From contig NW_006921535.1 in assembly GCF_000340215.1 (NCBI RefSeq), positions 6,175,414-6,239,413 of the forward strand: a DNA stretch of 64,000 nt, read 5' to 3'. Origin of the DNA: Pseudocercospora fijiensis CIRAD86. Its lineage: Eukaryota; Ascomycota; Dothideomycetes; Mycosphaerellales; Mycosphaerellaceae. The position numbers and the translations under genes were made by a program. The notes under the pieces were generated by a model, which saw only the letters and a list, made by a program, of their open reading frames with translations, was not told where the DNA came from and made no database searches. Below, piece by piece: positions 53,396 through 64,000 of this stretch. Positions within the stretch are counted from its first letter, which is position 1. Each line of letters starts with the position of its first letter.

Positions 53396-56300
53396 CTCCT
53401 ACAAATCCCTAAGGAGGATCCGCGTTGCTCGCCTTTACGAAATAGACGAATACGATAGCCTTTTCTCTACCTTAGAAGGCATCTACTATCGCTACCTTAA
53501 TACTATCTCGAATCTCCTTAACATCTTGCACCTCTATCCTACCTAATCTAGCATTAACGACGGCGTCCCGTAATATCTTCGCATCGGTATAGTATATCGT
53601 TATAACGCCGATTTTTAATTTATCGACGCCCGCCTTTACTATTGCGGTTATTAACCCTAGCACTGCGTCTTAACCTTAACGGTAAAAAGAGGATACTCCT
53701 TTCGTCTCGGATAGACCCCCGACGTTAACGAAGAAATTGCGATTGTTATTTGCGAGCGCTTTAGTACGATCGTAAAAGGCCTTCTTAAATAGCTAACTAT
53801 ATAAGAGCTTTACTAATACGACACTCGTGTTGTTATTGAATCGTAAGATATCCCTTGCCGGTATCATTTCCCTATTATAGAAAATCTCTATTATTATTCG
53901 CGAGATCGAAGGGTAACTGCGATAATTGTTCTTTAGTAGTAGATAAGCAATACGCGGGTAGGCGAGAGACTATTGGACTAGTAGCGACGTAGCTAAGATA
54001 TTGCTAAATAGGTTTTGCTTATTAGTTAGCGACGGCATAATAGGACCTAATTACTTAGTATCCCCTACTGCGACAAAAAGTAGCAGATCTTTCGTAGCTT
54101 ATAGTGCTATAAGCTAGTCTAGGTCGGTTCCCTATCCGAGTTCGTCGAAGATAAGCATATTGCTATAATATTCAATTTCCTCTAACTTTGTATATATATA
54201 CGCGGTATATAGTTTTAATAGGCTTCTACTAACAACTTTCTTACGTATCGCTGCGACGATAGAGAACTAGTCGCGCTTTGCTTAAGACGGTACGTTATGC
54301 TTTGCTACGGCGATATACAATCGAAGATCTTATAAGGTCGGATTATTCGGCTGTCTTTTAGCTTGTTCTAGAATCGAGCCGATTATTACAAATTGTCCGT
54401 TTGCGTTGCTACGTTGCTCTTCAAATTCTACGAATCGCTATACCGGTATATTGCTAAAATCTCGAGAGGATAGTCTAAGGATTTTAGTCGATAGTCTCCT
54501 TATCTTAGGATAACTCGCTAGCTTCTTAAATACTACGTCGAAGATCTTTGCTCTTATAGCATCGACTCCGCTATTTAATTAGGTAACGACTAAAACCTTT
54601 TGCCCTATAAGCATGCAACTAAGCACTAGACTAGCTAGAGTCTGTGTCTTGCTACTACTAGGAAACCCTTCTAAGAGGATCGTGTTCTATAAAGGACCGT
54701 ATAGAGCTTGCTCGAGAAACGCTAACTAAAATTGATTAAGCGTTAGTAGCGTTAGTAAGTCTTTTACGGCAGTTAGGATCTAAATAACTTCGTCTTTACT
54801 AAGTAGATTCTCCTCGGCATCTTCTTTAAACAATTAGCGGAGATCTAGCCTATAATAACTTTCTTACTAATCCGCAACTAAGTTACGGATTACAAAGTAG
54901 CCCTAGCTACGCTATGTAATAACTTGTAGTTGCTCTAGGTCGAGTCTTATATTAACTATAGCACTAGACTTCCCTATAGTATTGTACCTTGCTATAGTCG
55001 CATAGTCGTTAGCGTCCTAAGCTACTATTCCCTTTAATAAACTGTCCGAAATTTTATGTCGTCTCTAAAAGAGCTTATCGCTTATCTTAACGCCGATAGT
55101 GAAATCGAAACTTCTCTTTGCTAGCTTAAGAACTCGTCCCTTAATCTTTATGCTATATAGTGCGGGTATAGCGGGGTTCTATAGAGTTACGCACACTTGT
55201 ATATTAGATATAGGAATCGGCCGCTTGCCGCCGATAGCGATTATATCCTCGTCGCTTTGCACGCTTATACGATATCTAGAACCCTCTTCGTGCTCTATTA
55301 ATACTTAATACAAGATCGATTTATTATAGTACGCTATCTATACCCGCCGAGCGTCTTAGAGCTCGTATACTACCGCAGCTTAGAGGATTCGTTAATATAA
55401 ACTACCGGTTCCGAAAACAAGTTTAGTCTCTACTCTTCTTTGTATAACGCTTTAGGATCCCTCGTAGCGCTTCGTAATAGGATTGTATTGCACCAACCCG
55501 CCCTAGCGACTATTTTCTAGCTACGGTATACTTAGGAGTTTGAACTTGCTAGAGGTATAACTCTCGAAAGGACGAAGAGAGTCTAGAATATAATTCGCGA
55601 AGCGTAAGAAAAAGAAGTTATCGCGTAGTGTTTGTCCTAGTATGCAATTTCGTACCTAGAGCAGCGTTTAGAGATTTCTTAGTATAGTAATCTCTTCGTT
55701 ATTGTTAGTGTTTAATATAACATCGATCCTAATACTACTAGTATCTCGTAGCAATAATACTAGTGCCGCTTAGCGAGTGCCTTCTTCGAACTTAGATAAC
55801 TGCTACGCTCTACTAGTAAAGTATGCATTTTCTTTTAGAGTTATTCGAAGGATACGCTATTGTCCCTCGCCGAGCGTAGTAACGATCGATGCTGTCTAGT
55901 CTAGCTCGACGAAGTATACCTCTTCTCGATAGTTGTCTACGAAATGCCTAGGATCGAGCCCTACCGGCGTAAGTAGTGCCGATACTTAGCTATATCTCCT
56001 CTTTATCTCTACGGCGCGTCTTGCCTACTCTTGTCCTATAAAGTAGTTCTAACGTATCTCGAGAACTATCGTAGGGAGTTGCGAGATACAGTTAGTTACA
56101 ATCCTAAACGCGGACTCCTTATCGTTTGTACCGAAGCTGCTATAGCTAGAACTGTCGGTGCCGGTATAAACCTTAACAATCGCTAGGATTCTGCGTATCT
56201 TGTACAGTCGGTCGTCTTAATGCTTGCTATTGAACTAATCTAGTAGAGCAGGGGCTTATATACTCTTACTTAGCTTTAGTAATGCTATATTAACCTAGAC
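53396..56300 (-). pseudogene. RIPped superfamily 1 (Upf1-like) helicase gene
   Basis: Minus strand, in order: a Walker A relic NTILLEGFPSSSKTQTLASL (54700-54640), DExxQ-type motif NMLIFDELG (54152-54131), LLLFVAVGDTK (about 54075, the GDxxQL motif), LLLKNNYRSYPSISRIIIEI (motif IV, NYRxxPxI; 53935-53880), FFVNVGG, then KIGVITIYYTDAKILRDAVV and ARLGRIEVQDVKEIR, VAIVDAF (53660-53470). This is the AAA_11/AAA_12 arrangement of SF1 RNA/DNA helicases. The GxGKT lysine and threonine remain, while the preceding residues are changed. The N-terminal half (54800-56300) is readable in pieces (KEDAEENLLSKDEVI, RYRISVQSDEDIIAIGGKRP) but not assigned. Such helicases act on RNA or nucleoprotein. Confidence 0.75.
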
Positions 56301-56334
56301 TCGTTATCGGGGCGTCGTACTATCGCAGATGCTA

Positions 56335-56720
56335 AAGATGAGGTGTCTCTCGGCTTATAACTTTAGAGGTATATCTTTGGTATACCTTACGAGTGCCTAA
56401 GAAGCAGAACTAGGCGGCTTGCGCGTAGATGCTAGATCTAAATCTACCGAGTGTAAGGGTATAGGTATAAAGCCGATAGAAGATGTGTCTCTCGATTTGT
56501 TACCTTAGAGATGTATTAAAGATACACCTCCCTAGCGGCAGAGAAAGACAGCTAGACGACTAGTTGTTGTAGTTCTACTTCGGCTACTGTTGCTTGCCCT
56601 CGGTATCGGCGTAAGACTCGCTCGCGGTTAGGTCGCTCGTACTAATACAGATATAGCGGACGACGTCTATCTAACCTTACAGCCTTAGAAGTGTATTAAA
56701 GATACAACTCGCTCGCGGCA
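56335..56720. repeat. Three diverged copies of a hairpin-containing unit
   Basis: TGTCTCTCGGCTTATAACTT (56347), TGTCTCTCGATTTGTTACCT (56485) and CTAACCTTACAGCCTTAGAA (56671) each lead into TATTAAAGATAC or ATCTTTGGTATACC, with flanking GTGTA/TACAC arms that can pair. Spacing about 140-190 bp. Purpose unknown. Confidence 0.6.
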
Positions 56721-57179
56721 AAGGGTAGTAACTCTACTACCTGCGAATTGATATAAGACCCGTCTGCCTCTAAGTCGAGCTCTTCGTAATCTCTTCGTAT
56801 CTCGAACGCTGCCGTAACTTGTAGTCGATCGTGTTAAGCTATAGGAGTGTATAAGACGGAGCGGGTAAGAATAGTAGTAATTCAAACCTAGGGCGGTATG
56901 AAATCGGCGTAGGATAGCAATAAGCTAGCCCTTACTATATATATACGATACTTAGCGTCTACTGCTTTACTATAACGACACTTGGCTTTAATAAACACCT
57001 GCCTTCTACCTATATATATATAGAGCAAACAGCAAGATTACAAATTCATAGTGTATTTACTTAGTGCCGGTTAAAAACCTTCTTATATTGTACCGAACCA
57101 AATCTTTAGTACAAGTTTGCGCTGTTATAGTTTTGCGCTCTAGGACATCTCCTTGTCTAAACTATACTACTTCCTTACT

Positions 57180-58160
57180 AACTACCTTATTGTTGGATTA
57201 GGGTCTCGGAATAGCAAAAGGTCTAGAAAAGCTACCTTAGAGCAGGATGCTTAGTATTAAGACTCGCGCCGTAAATATGCTATCCTCCGCCTTTATACGA
57301 GATGCTTCTAGGCCTCGACTCTTAGCTAGCGCGTTAATGCATACGAATACGCTACAATTATCCCTATTTGTCTACTAAACGCCGCCGACAGCCTCACTCT
57401 ACTTATCCTTATAATATTGCTCGCCTATCTCTGCCTCTAACTAGCCGCGTCCGATCTCTAGAATGTTCCTTAGACCTATTCTTATCGAGTTAATATATTC
57501 CAATTTCTGCTCTTTTAGTGCAATCACAAATAGGCTCTAGTAGTTACTAATGTAGACCGGAAGTATTATTAGATCGAAGCGCGTTAAGCTTGCCCTCGTA
57601 ATTCCCTTTCGCCTTATCTACCTTTGCGTTCGGATTACTATTCCCTTAGTGCTCTTCGCCTCTTTATACTAAAGATAATCTAAGATTGCTACGAGCCTTC
57701 CAACAACGCCTCGTTTAATAGCAACTATAAAGGCTTGTACGATTAAGTCGTTTAACTAGCACTCTTATCTACTTCGAGGGATCGGATCGGTAAGAATTCC
57801 GGCTAGATATAGTCGTAGCAGATCACGCTGTCGCAAGTCTTAGCCCTATAGATCCTTAATAACAATCTTGTCTAGGCTATTGCCCTATATTATAGCTTAG
57901 ATATTCGAGATATCTAGTAGATAAACGGGTACCGGGAACGGAAAGCTTGTTTAGGTAAGATAGTCGGTAGTCGCGGATATAGATAGGCTAGATGTAGATA
58001 GGCTAGATATAGATAGGCTAGATATAGATAGACTCGATATAGATAGGCTAGATAGAGCATTACTGCTATCTCGCTCGTAGGACGCTTCGGTGCCCTTAGT
58101 GGCCTAGGGTATAGACTTTAGTCGGTCGGCTTCTAGATAGTACCGCGTCTGTATTAAACT
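57180..58160 (-). pseudogene. RIPped Ulp1-like (C48) cysteine protease gene
   Basis: Minus frame at about 57600-57190 reads LTIILPVYI, YxSLFVIALKEQKLEYINSI (Trp/His of the catalytic region at a RIP stop), RIGLRNILEIGRG, LEAEIGEQYYKDK, then TNRDNCSVFVCINALAKSRG, LEASRIKAEDSIFTARVLIL. This fits the C48 pattern: IPxxxxxHWxLxVI, E-Y-x-DSL, then QxNxxDCGxFVCxNALxLxRG. The candidate catalytic Cys is present; the following Gly reads Ser. Further upstream (57800-58060) the protein has a Ser/Leu/Ile repeat. Such enzymes cut SUMO-like tags. C48 domains also occur as cargo or transposase-linked domains in several DNA transposons, so a host origin is not assured. Confidence 0.6.
57975..58055. repeat. 15-bp coding minisatellite
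   Basis: Five copies of ATAGATAGGCTAGAT (unit 15 bp). On the minus strand they encode a five-residue Ser/Leu/Ile repeat in the protease gene's N-terminal part. Confidence 0.85.
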
Positions 58161-58794
58161 CTATATTAGAATATGCTTACTATACTATACAAATATTGCT
58201 TCCTTACGCCTCCGATAATATTCGAGCACTATCGATATACTTAGATTATTACCTATAATAATAACAAAGTAATTGCTAATGCGTATATCGCTACTTGTCC
58301 GATTCTCTTTAAATCTATTTTGCGTTAAGCTTTACTACAATTAATATAGTAATAGAAGAAGCAAGAAATTAAAGATATATAGCAGGGGCGATGTTAGCGC
58401 AAACTCTATTCCTAAGCCGGAAAACCCTAAGAATGCTAAGCACTCTCTATTACTATCCTCTCTTGTTATAGTAGATAATCGTATATACTATATATTAAGT
58501 TAATAACTATTATAAGCCGATCTAATTAATCTAAGAAGGTATCCGCTATATCCGACGATACCGCTATCGAGGTAGCCGAATTCTACGAGTTCTTAAGCTA
58601 AATAGCTAACAATCTAATATTAGTTTTCTACGGTAGATATAGCTATATTATCGTCGTCGATATATCGCTCGTAAGTACTAATTAGCTCTATAGAGTTATT
58701 ATCACCTTTGTCGCTACTAGTAGGCGTAGGTAAGTAAGTATCGCTATCGCTATCGCTATCGCTATCGCAAATCGAGTTAGTTCCTCCGCTGCTA
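58160..58794. other. No recognisable gene; short hexamer repeat
   Basis: RIPped sequence without a frame that I can follow, ending in six CGCTAT hexamers (58740-58772). Confidence 0.4.
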
Positions 58795-59578
58795 GATTTC
58801 CTTAAAGGAAATCGGGAGTCCTATTAGATTTTCTTATACTAGGGTCTAAAGAAATCGGGAGTCCTATTAGATTTTCTTATACTAGGGTCTAAAGAAATCG
58901 GGAGTGCTATTGGATTTCCTTAAAAGATAAATCCTAGTAGATTTCCTTAAAAAATAAGTCCTATTAGATTTCCTTTAAAGAAATTAGGAGTCCTATTAGA
59001 TTTCCTTATACTAAATAGAAGGGTTTAAAGAAATCGGGAGTGCTATTAGATTTCCTTAAAAGATAAGTCCTATTAGATTTCCTTTAAAGAAATTAGAACG
59101 CCTATTAGATTTCCTTATACTAAATAGAAGGAGTTCTATTAGATTTCCTTATACTAAATAGAAGGAGTCCTATTAGATTTCCTTATACTAAATAGAAGGG
59201 TTTAAAGAAATCGGGAGTGCTATTAGATTTCCTTAAAAAATAAGTCCTATTAGATTTCCTTATATTAAATAGAAGGAGTCCTATTAGATTTCCTTATATT
59301 AAATAGAAGGAGTCCTATTAGATTTCCTTATACTAGGGTCTAAAGAAATCGGGAGTCCTATTAGACTTCCTTAAAAGATAAGTCCTATTAGATTTCCTTA
59401 AAAGAAATCGGGAGGCCTATTAGATTTCCTTATACTAGGGTCTAAAGAAATCGGGAGTCCTATTAGACTTCCTTAAAAGATAAGTCCTATTAGATTTCCT
59501 TAAAAGAAATCGGGAGTCCTATTCGATTTCCTTATACTAAATAGAAGGGTCTAAAGAAATCGGGAGTCCTATTATTAG
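58795..59578. repeat. Complex minisatellite of AGTCCTATTAGATTTCCTTA units
   Basis: About 17 copies of AGTCCTATTAGATTTCCTTA followed by one of two linkers: TACTAAATAGAAGG (with or without a GTTTAAAGAAATCGGG part) or AAAGATA. Some units read AAAGAAATTAGGAGTCCT, sharing 16 bases (AGAAATTAGGAGTCCT) with the 28-bp array at 31530-32205. This suggests a common minisatellite family. Confidence 0.9.
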
Positions 59579-59699
59579 GTTTAGAATGTAAACGTGGAGC
59601 AGAAGCAACATCTCGGCCCGAGGGAAATACCCTATGCCTTCCTTCTTATAATACAACTTAGGCCGCTATATAGCTATTTATGTTAGACCCTTCGTTATA

Positions 59700-60600
59700 G
59701 CCTATTCCTCCGTCTAGTATATCAAATCCCGCTTGTTTACTTATTTAGTCGATTCTGCATTATTGAGCAAGTCTAATGCCGCCTTAGCGAATCTCTTATA
59801 ACTTACATTTAACTCGTAGTCCGCTAAAACCCCTCGACACTTGCTATAGCCTACCTATACTACTAAGCCTCCGGATGTAACGACTATGCTTTCTAAGCTT
59901 CCCGCTAGCTTTCGGGTACTATATACCTCTAGGCTCGTTCTAGCAATTATAAGTATATCTAACGACGATCCTATATCCTCTTCTAACTTATCTTTAATAT
60001 CTGTTATAATGTATCTTTCGTTATATATTACGACGCCTAGCCGTATTAGGCCTAGTTATAGAGCTCGACCTCTTGCGCTCGCTTTTAGACATTTTTAGCA
60101 TAGTGTACCTACCAATGCTAGATCCTTCTCGTACTCTATATAGTCCTTACTCTTAGTATATACTAATTTTCTAATCGAGCCGTACAATTAGACTACTTTA
60201 GGTAAGTCTGTTCCCGTCTAATTAATCTCTCGGTACTCTAAGCTATCGATGTTCTAAGTGTATACTCTTTATAGCCTCTTAGCGGTGTATAATTTTCCTA
60301 GAAGCCGATAGAAATATATTGTCGGTGCTAATGCTGCTATAGACTGAATCTTCTCTAGTTCGTAGAGAAGATCTAGTGAATCGTACGCAGTTAAGTTAGC
60401 ATCGAATAAGGTTCTAATCTGCCTACTACGCTTGCTATAATATAGGCCGTTAGGAGATCGAAAGTCGGGGATACCTACGGCTATTAATATTCCTACCCCT
60501 ATTAAGAAAACAATACGCTTGCTAGTAACTAGGGTAGCAACTATATATAAAAACTGTTTATAAGTCTTCTCCGCGTAACTAGAAAGCTCTGTCTACAGTT
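59700..60600 (-). pseudogene. RIPped Sir2-family (sirtuin) deacetylase gene
   Basis: Minus frame from about 60560: VTSKRIVFLIGVGILIAVGI (the GAGIS glycines partly changed), PDFRSPNGLYYSKRS, LFDANLTAYDSLDLLYELEK, APTIYFYRLLGKLY, VYTxNIDSLEYR (x = RIP stop at the Gln), DLPKVV, LYGSIRKL, LIRLGVVIYNERY, SLDILIIARTSLEVYS and VVTSGGLVV. The order matches sirtuins: GAGxSxxxGIPDFRS, YTQNID, the catalytic His (KVVQLHGS; here Tyr, explained by CAT to TAT), GxLRPxVVLYGE and GTSLxV. NAD-dependent protein deacetylase; the GIPDFRSPNGLY form recalls the fungal Hst3/Hst4 group that acts on histone H3, but the subgroup is not established. Inactive by stops and the lost His. One frame, no indels seen. Confidence 0.85.
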
Positions 60601-61100
60601 AGGCCGATACGTCGTCTATATTATAGTCTCCTCGTATAGGGGTAATCTTAGAAGCAATAGAGATTCGAGTAGAAGGTTGCAGTAAAGGTATCGTATCGCT
60701 GCGAGTAACGTAGAGCAGAATCAAGGCTATTAGCGGACAGGACCGGCCCTAGTAGGCAGTAGTAGCAGATGTGTCCTCGTAACCCTACGATATCTAGGGA
60801 ATAGCCGAGATGATATCCGTAGCTAAATTAGAGGCAAACGCCGCTTAATCTATAACGGCGTATAACGCTACTAAGCCGCGGATAGTTCGCGCCTTCTTCC
60901 CGCGACGCGACTTCTATCGTTGTAAGCAATAGCTTTACTAGCACTAATTACACATCAATATAATATTTACATTATCGGTAGGATACTAATAAGAAGAAAA
61001 TGTTACATTCTAGTTCTCGACGACCTAAAAGCCTAGATAGAATGTAAGAGCAGCGATAATGCTATACTATTAGCTATAACGGTATCGACGAAACTCCTAG
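60601..61100. other. No recognisable gene
   Basis: Upstream of the Sir2 gene and of the following plus-strand frame, so probably a divergent promoter region. The Sir2 start is not fixed; it may lie near 60600-60700. Confidence 0.35.
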
Positions 61101-61116
61101 TTACGAACTAACCCCC

Positions 61117-61370
61117 TTCTAAGTTTAATACTTACGAGAATAGGCTAAGGGATCGGGCACTAATAGAGTACGAAGTAGTAGGCGAAGGTATTATCGGGGC
61201 TTAGAAGGGCGATAGAAGAGGATAGCCTCGCAAGACTCGACTACGGGCCGAGCGAATCGCGCAAGAAAGAATAGCATAGTTTAAGGCACATAGAAAGGTA
61301 ACGAAGCTACGAGAGAGCTTAGGGATTGTCGAGAATAAAAGTGAATTTTATATAATAAAGACGGTTAGGA
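61117..61370 (+). pseudogene. RIPped basic frame, unknown
   Basis: Plus frame reads KFNTYENRLRDRALIEYEVV, GEGIIGA, RKTRLRAERIAQERIAWFKA and HRKVTKLRESLGIVENKSEF. Charged, helical, with few RIP stops. No family recognised. Confidence 0.35.
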
Positions 61371-61904
61371 AAATGCGATAGGGCTAGCAGATGAAATTAG
61401 TGCGACTTTGCTAGTAAAGGAGTTAGTGCAAAGTGAAGAGGATCTACGTTATATAGCTGCCTAGGTGATATCTGCTCAAAGTTTTTAATAAAAACACACT
61501 TATCTCCGGCTCGCCCTTCTCTTCTTAATATACTAGTCGGACATCTAATATTACCGTATACCGTTAATATATTCGCGCGCTCTATACAGACTTAACAACG
61601 CGAAGAGAGCGAGAGAGGCCGCGCATTATATTAGCGACATTAGTGTTCTAGCTACTAATAGGTGTCGCCGTTCGCTACGCTACGATCTCGCTACCTACCG
61701 TAGTAATAGGTATCGGGGTAACATAGGAGATCTACTTTTAGTAAGCACCTAGTAAAATGTAACGCGTAACGAATCTAGCTAATCAAATATAGGAACAAGA
61801 TAGCAGTAATTAGGGGCATAATATTAGTACTGCTTATATTCGATATCGAGCAATATTTAAAATAGATCGCAAATTAGCAGGCAGTAGGAATAGTACGCCT
61901 CGAC

Positions 61905-61985
61905 CCTAGAGAACACTAAGTCTATAGAGAACACTAAGTCCCTATAGAACAACAAGTCCCTAGAGAACAACAAGTCCCTAAATCA
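61905..61985. repeat. 18-bp tandem repeat
   Basis: Four units around AGAGAACAACAAGTCCCT (variants AGAGAACACTAAGTCTAT). It lies directly upstream of the membrane-protein frame and could encode part of it. Confidence 0.75.
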
Positions 61986-61989
61986 GATT

Positions 61990-62570
61990 TCGGATTATAT
62001 ACGAGCAACGTCTTATACCGCTTTACCGAATTCTATTCATTTTTCCTCGGTCTAGGTATTACTAGCGCACTTATCGGAATGATAGGACTACTAGTACTAA
62101 AGTGTGCGCCTACGATAGCTATTACCTCTACGATAGCCTCGACGTCTAAAATAATCTCGACGCCTATAGGCTAGGCAATCTACATTACTATTAGTCTGTC
62201 ACTTACGCGTATAGCGACCGACTACTAGAATATCTTCTTGATCCGACAACTGAAGCGGCTAGTAGAAACGGTCTATGCTTTAGAGAATCGAAAGGTCTTT
62301 ATAACGACTTTTATCCTAGTCGTACTTATCTTTCTACTACTACTAACACTACTTACTAGCGATTTCGGCGGAATGTACTAGGCCTAGATCAACTATATAG
62401 TAGCCCCGCCGATACAACTAGCTATTTCTATTGGACTTTATATAGTACTCTACTAGATTCAGTTAAGAGAATACCGGATAGAGCTAATCGCTAGTGTCGC
62501 ATTAGGATTCGGCCTAGGGTTCGGTATCCGCTCTAGTATAATCAATAGTACTATAATACGAGACGCTTAG
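61990..62570 (+). pseudogene. RIPped four-helix membrane protein gene, unknown
   Basis: One plus frame: FTEFYSFFLGLGITSALIGM, IGLLVLKCAPTIAI, AIYITISLSLTRIATDY, QLKRLVETVYALENRKV, FITTFILVVLIFLLLLTLLT, IQLAISIGLYIVLY, LIASVALGFGLGFGIRSSII, then TAG at 62568-62570. Four to five hydrophobic helices with one hydrophilic loop. RIP stops only at expected Gln/Trp sites. No family recognised; similar in build to the other membrane-protein genes of the block. Confidence 0.5.
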
Positions 62571-63400
62571 TAATCATTAAGCTATAGCGCTATATATATT
62601 AAGATCCAATCAAGGCGAAGGCTATAGCAAATTAGCGACGGGCAAAGGGTTACTTATAGTATAAGTCTTAGACTAGGAAGATTAGGATACGAGAGACAAG
62701 GCTACTAAGTTAGAGCCATTATCTGCGCTTAATAATCAAAGGTTCTATAGTAAGGACGCACGGGTCGAGGGCTTCGAATAACTTTTGGGAGGCCTTGCTC
62801 TATAATAAACGTTAGTAGAGTAGGTAGCTTAAATAACGTTCTACGATGTTGCCTACTTCTACCCTCTCCTATACTACTTAAAATCTAACTACGCTATAGG
62901 TATTACACAAAACATATGCGATCCTTCGTATAGGTTATCTCGAGAGCCGCTAGCATTTACAATGTCCTAAATTTAATATACGAGAAAGCGCGCTATATCT
63001 AGGACTATATAGCAACTATAAGCGCAACCTACGCTTATCTAGGCATAATATAAGAGGCTACGAATTTGAATTTCTTAGACGTAATAGGAGCTCAACCTCC
63101 CGTATGTTGTCTATATTAGTAGCGTAGGTATTGCGATTGTGTTATAGTCTATCGCCGAGGCTGTTATATTATACCTATACGTTCGAGCTCGCTCGAACTT
63201 CAATATATTACTATATCTATCGAGAATGTATCAAATCCTTTCTATAGAACCCGATATGTTTAGTTTCAACTACTAGACTTCGCGAATACCGTAGTAAGAA
63301 TGTGTAGGGGGCTGCTAGCTACTATCTCGCTTAAATCGTATACTCGTATTCTAATTCTTCTTATAAAGCCTAATCTATAGTAAGAGAGTCCTCTTAACCT
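62571..63400. other. RIPped region, not resolved
   Basis: Protein-like pieces on the plus strand but no continuous frame that I can defend. Confidence 0.3.
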
Positions 63401-63419
63401 CTCTAACTATTAGCTTATA

Positions 63420-63800
63420 CCCTATCGCCGCTTATTAATGTATCTTTTTTACTTTCTTCGGCTTTCCGCGCTTAATTGCCTACGCCTTCTCGTCCTCGAG
63501 CTTACTAGATAGGCGCTAGGCGCCTTCGTTAGTGTTTTGCTAATTCTGTTTGCTTGCGGATGTCTTTATATCCGTCGTATATTCCTAGTTACATAAGCGA
63601 GCTAGTAGGGAATTAGTATACTTACTCACTTTCGTCTTATCGTATAATGCCTATAGACTATTAGCTAGTTTTATTAATATAAATCGTAGAGTATATACTC
63701 GGCCCTTGAAAACTACCTCTATCTTATTATCTATATCTATACAAGCCTTTTTCTTTGCCTTAAGGTAAGGAGCGTCTTAAGGAGCTATGTCGATAATGCT
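63420..63800 (-). pseudogene. RIPped Lys-rich frame, unknown
   Basis: Minus strand reads KAKKKACIDIDNKIEVVFKG, RVYTLRFILIKLANSL, ALYDKTKVSKYTNSLLARL, YTTDIKTSASKQN, LSSKLEDEKA and ends in a basic KRGKPKKVKKI stretch. One frame, few RIP stops. It may continue beyond 63800 towards the window end. No family recognised. Confidence 0.4.
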
Positions 63801-64000
63801 ACTCTATACGAACTTAACGCATATATCTAAATAAAGAAAAGTTTAAGTAGTATTGTAAACTTGGCCGAAACGCCAAGGTCTTAGCGTACTTTACCGATAC
63901 ATTCTCGCGGGTAGTCCGAAGTGCTATAGCTACTGTCTATGCTAGTATAATACGATAAAAAAAATGTTTCTCTAGACTCAATCTTATTTGTACCTTCTTT

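Larger units (their letters stand above)
3775..64000. other. RIP-saturated block
   Basis: From here to the window end CpA and TpG are strongly depleted, TpA is in excess and CpG is kept, on both strands alike. Reading frames are recognisable over kilobases but carry many TAG/TAA codons at Gln and Trp positions. This is the signature of ascomycete RIP (CpA to TpA). Most short open frames in this block are shadows in the wrong frame. Some patches are milder, for example 26.86-27.31 kb, 35.24-35.52 kb and 40.26-40.6 kb. Confidence 0.9.

Overview
The window reads as nuclear DNA of a filamentous ascomycete (Pezizomycotina; I cannot name the species). About 3.77 kb of ordinary, GC-moderate sequence is joined abruptly to about 60 kb saturated with repeat-induced point mutation (RIP): CpA/TpG are scarce, TpA is very common, CpG is kept, and nearly every reading frame is broken by TAG/TAA of the kind RIP makes from CAG, CAA and TGG. 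Short GT..AG introns with CTAAC-like branch points support a fungus. I saw no rRNA or tRNA gene and no CRISPR array.

Layout. 1-3770: an 18-bp GC-rich minisatellite, a broken minus-strand gene, a repeat-rich acidic frame and an un-RIPped remnant resembling the N-terminal domain of Helitron-type helicases. 3.8-7.3 kb: minus-strand Ty1/copia remnant and a telomere-like (CCTACCTAAA)n array. 8.3-17.9 kb: plus-strand RIP-killed genes of unknown function, including one 1,105-codon frame, plus a minus-strand chromodomain-like gene. 17.86-27.74 kb: a 9.9-kb hAT transposon with perfect 20-bp terminal inverted repeats, inserted in and splitting a membrane/coiled-coil gene that resumes in frame at 27.74 kb. 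28.4-36 kb: minus-strand unknown genes, inverted 28-bp arrays and a copia protease fragment. 36-48.6 kb: zinc-finger, low-complexity and several membrane-protein genes, all RIPped. 48.7-52.8 kb: simple, 176-bp and 9/10-bp tandem repeats. 53.4-60.6 kb: minus-strand SF1 helicase, Ulp1-like (C48) protease and Sir2-type deacetylase, separated by minisatellites. 61-64 kb: a multi-pass membrane protein and unknown frames.

Main result. The hAT element contains, besides its transposase, two divergent histone H3 genes with tails of about 100 residues and a small minus-strand helical-protein gene. Five well-placed introns in the transposase and one H3 gene carry short tandem GCCGGC-centred units, which also cluster near both ends of the element. 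In the second H3 gene, removing such an intron rebuilds the conserved GTVALR motif, so both the gene and the intron are well supported. With the chromodomain-like, Sir2, C48 and helicase genes elsewhere, the block is unusually rich in chromatin-type genes. Whether they once formed one large mobile element is inference.

All genes in the RIPped block are annotated as pseudogenes: the reading frame is clear but no intact protein can be made. Identifications treat RIP-type stops as lost Gln/Trp codons and come from motif recognition alone; no database search was possible.
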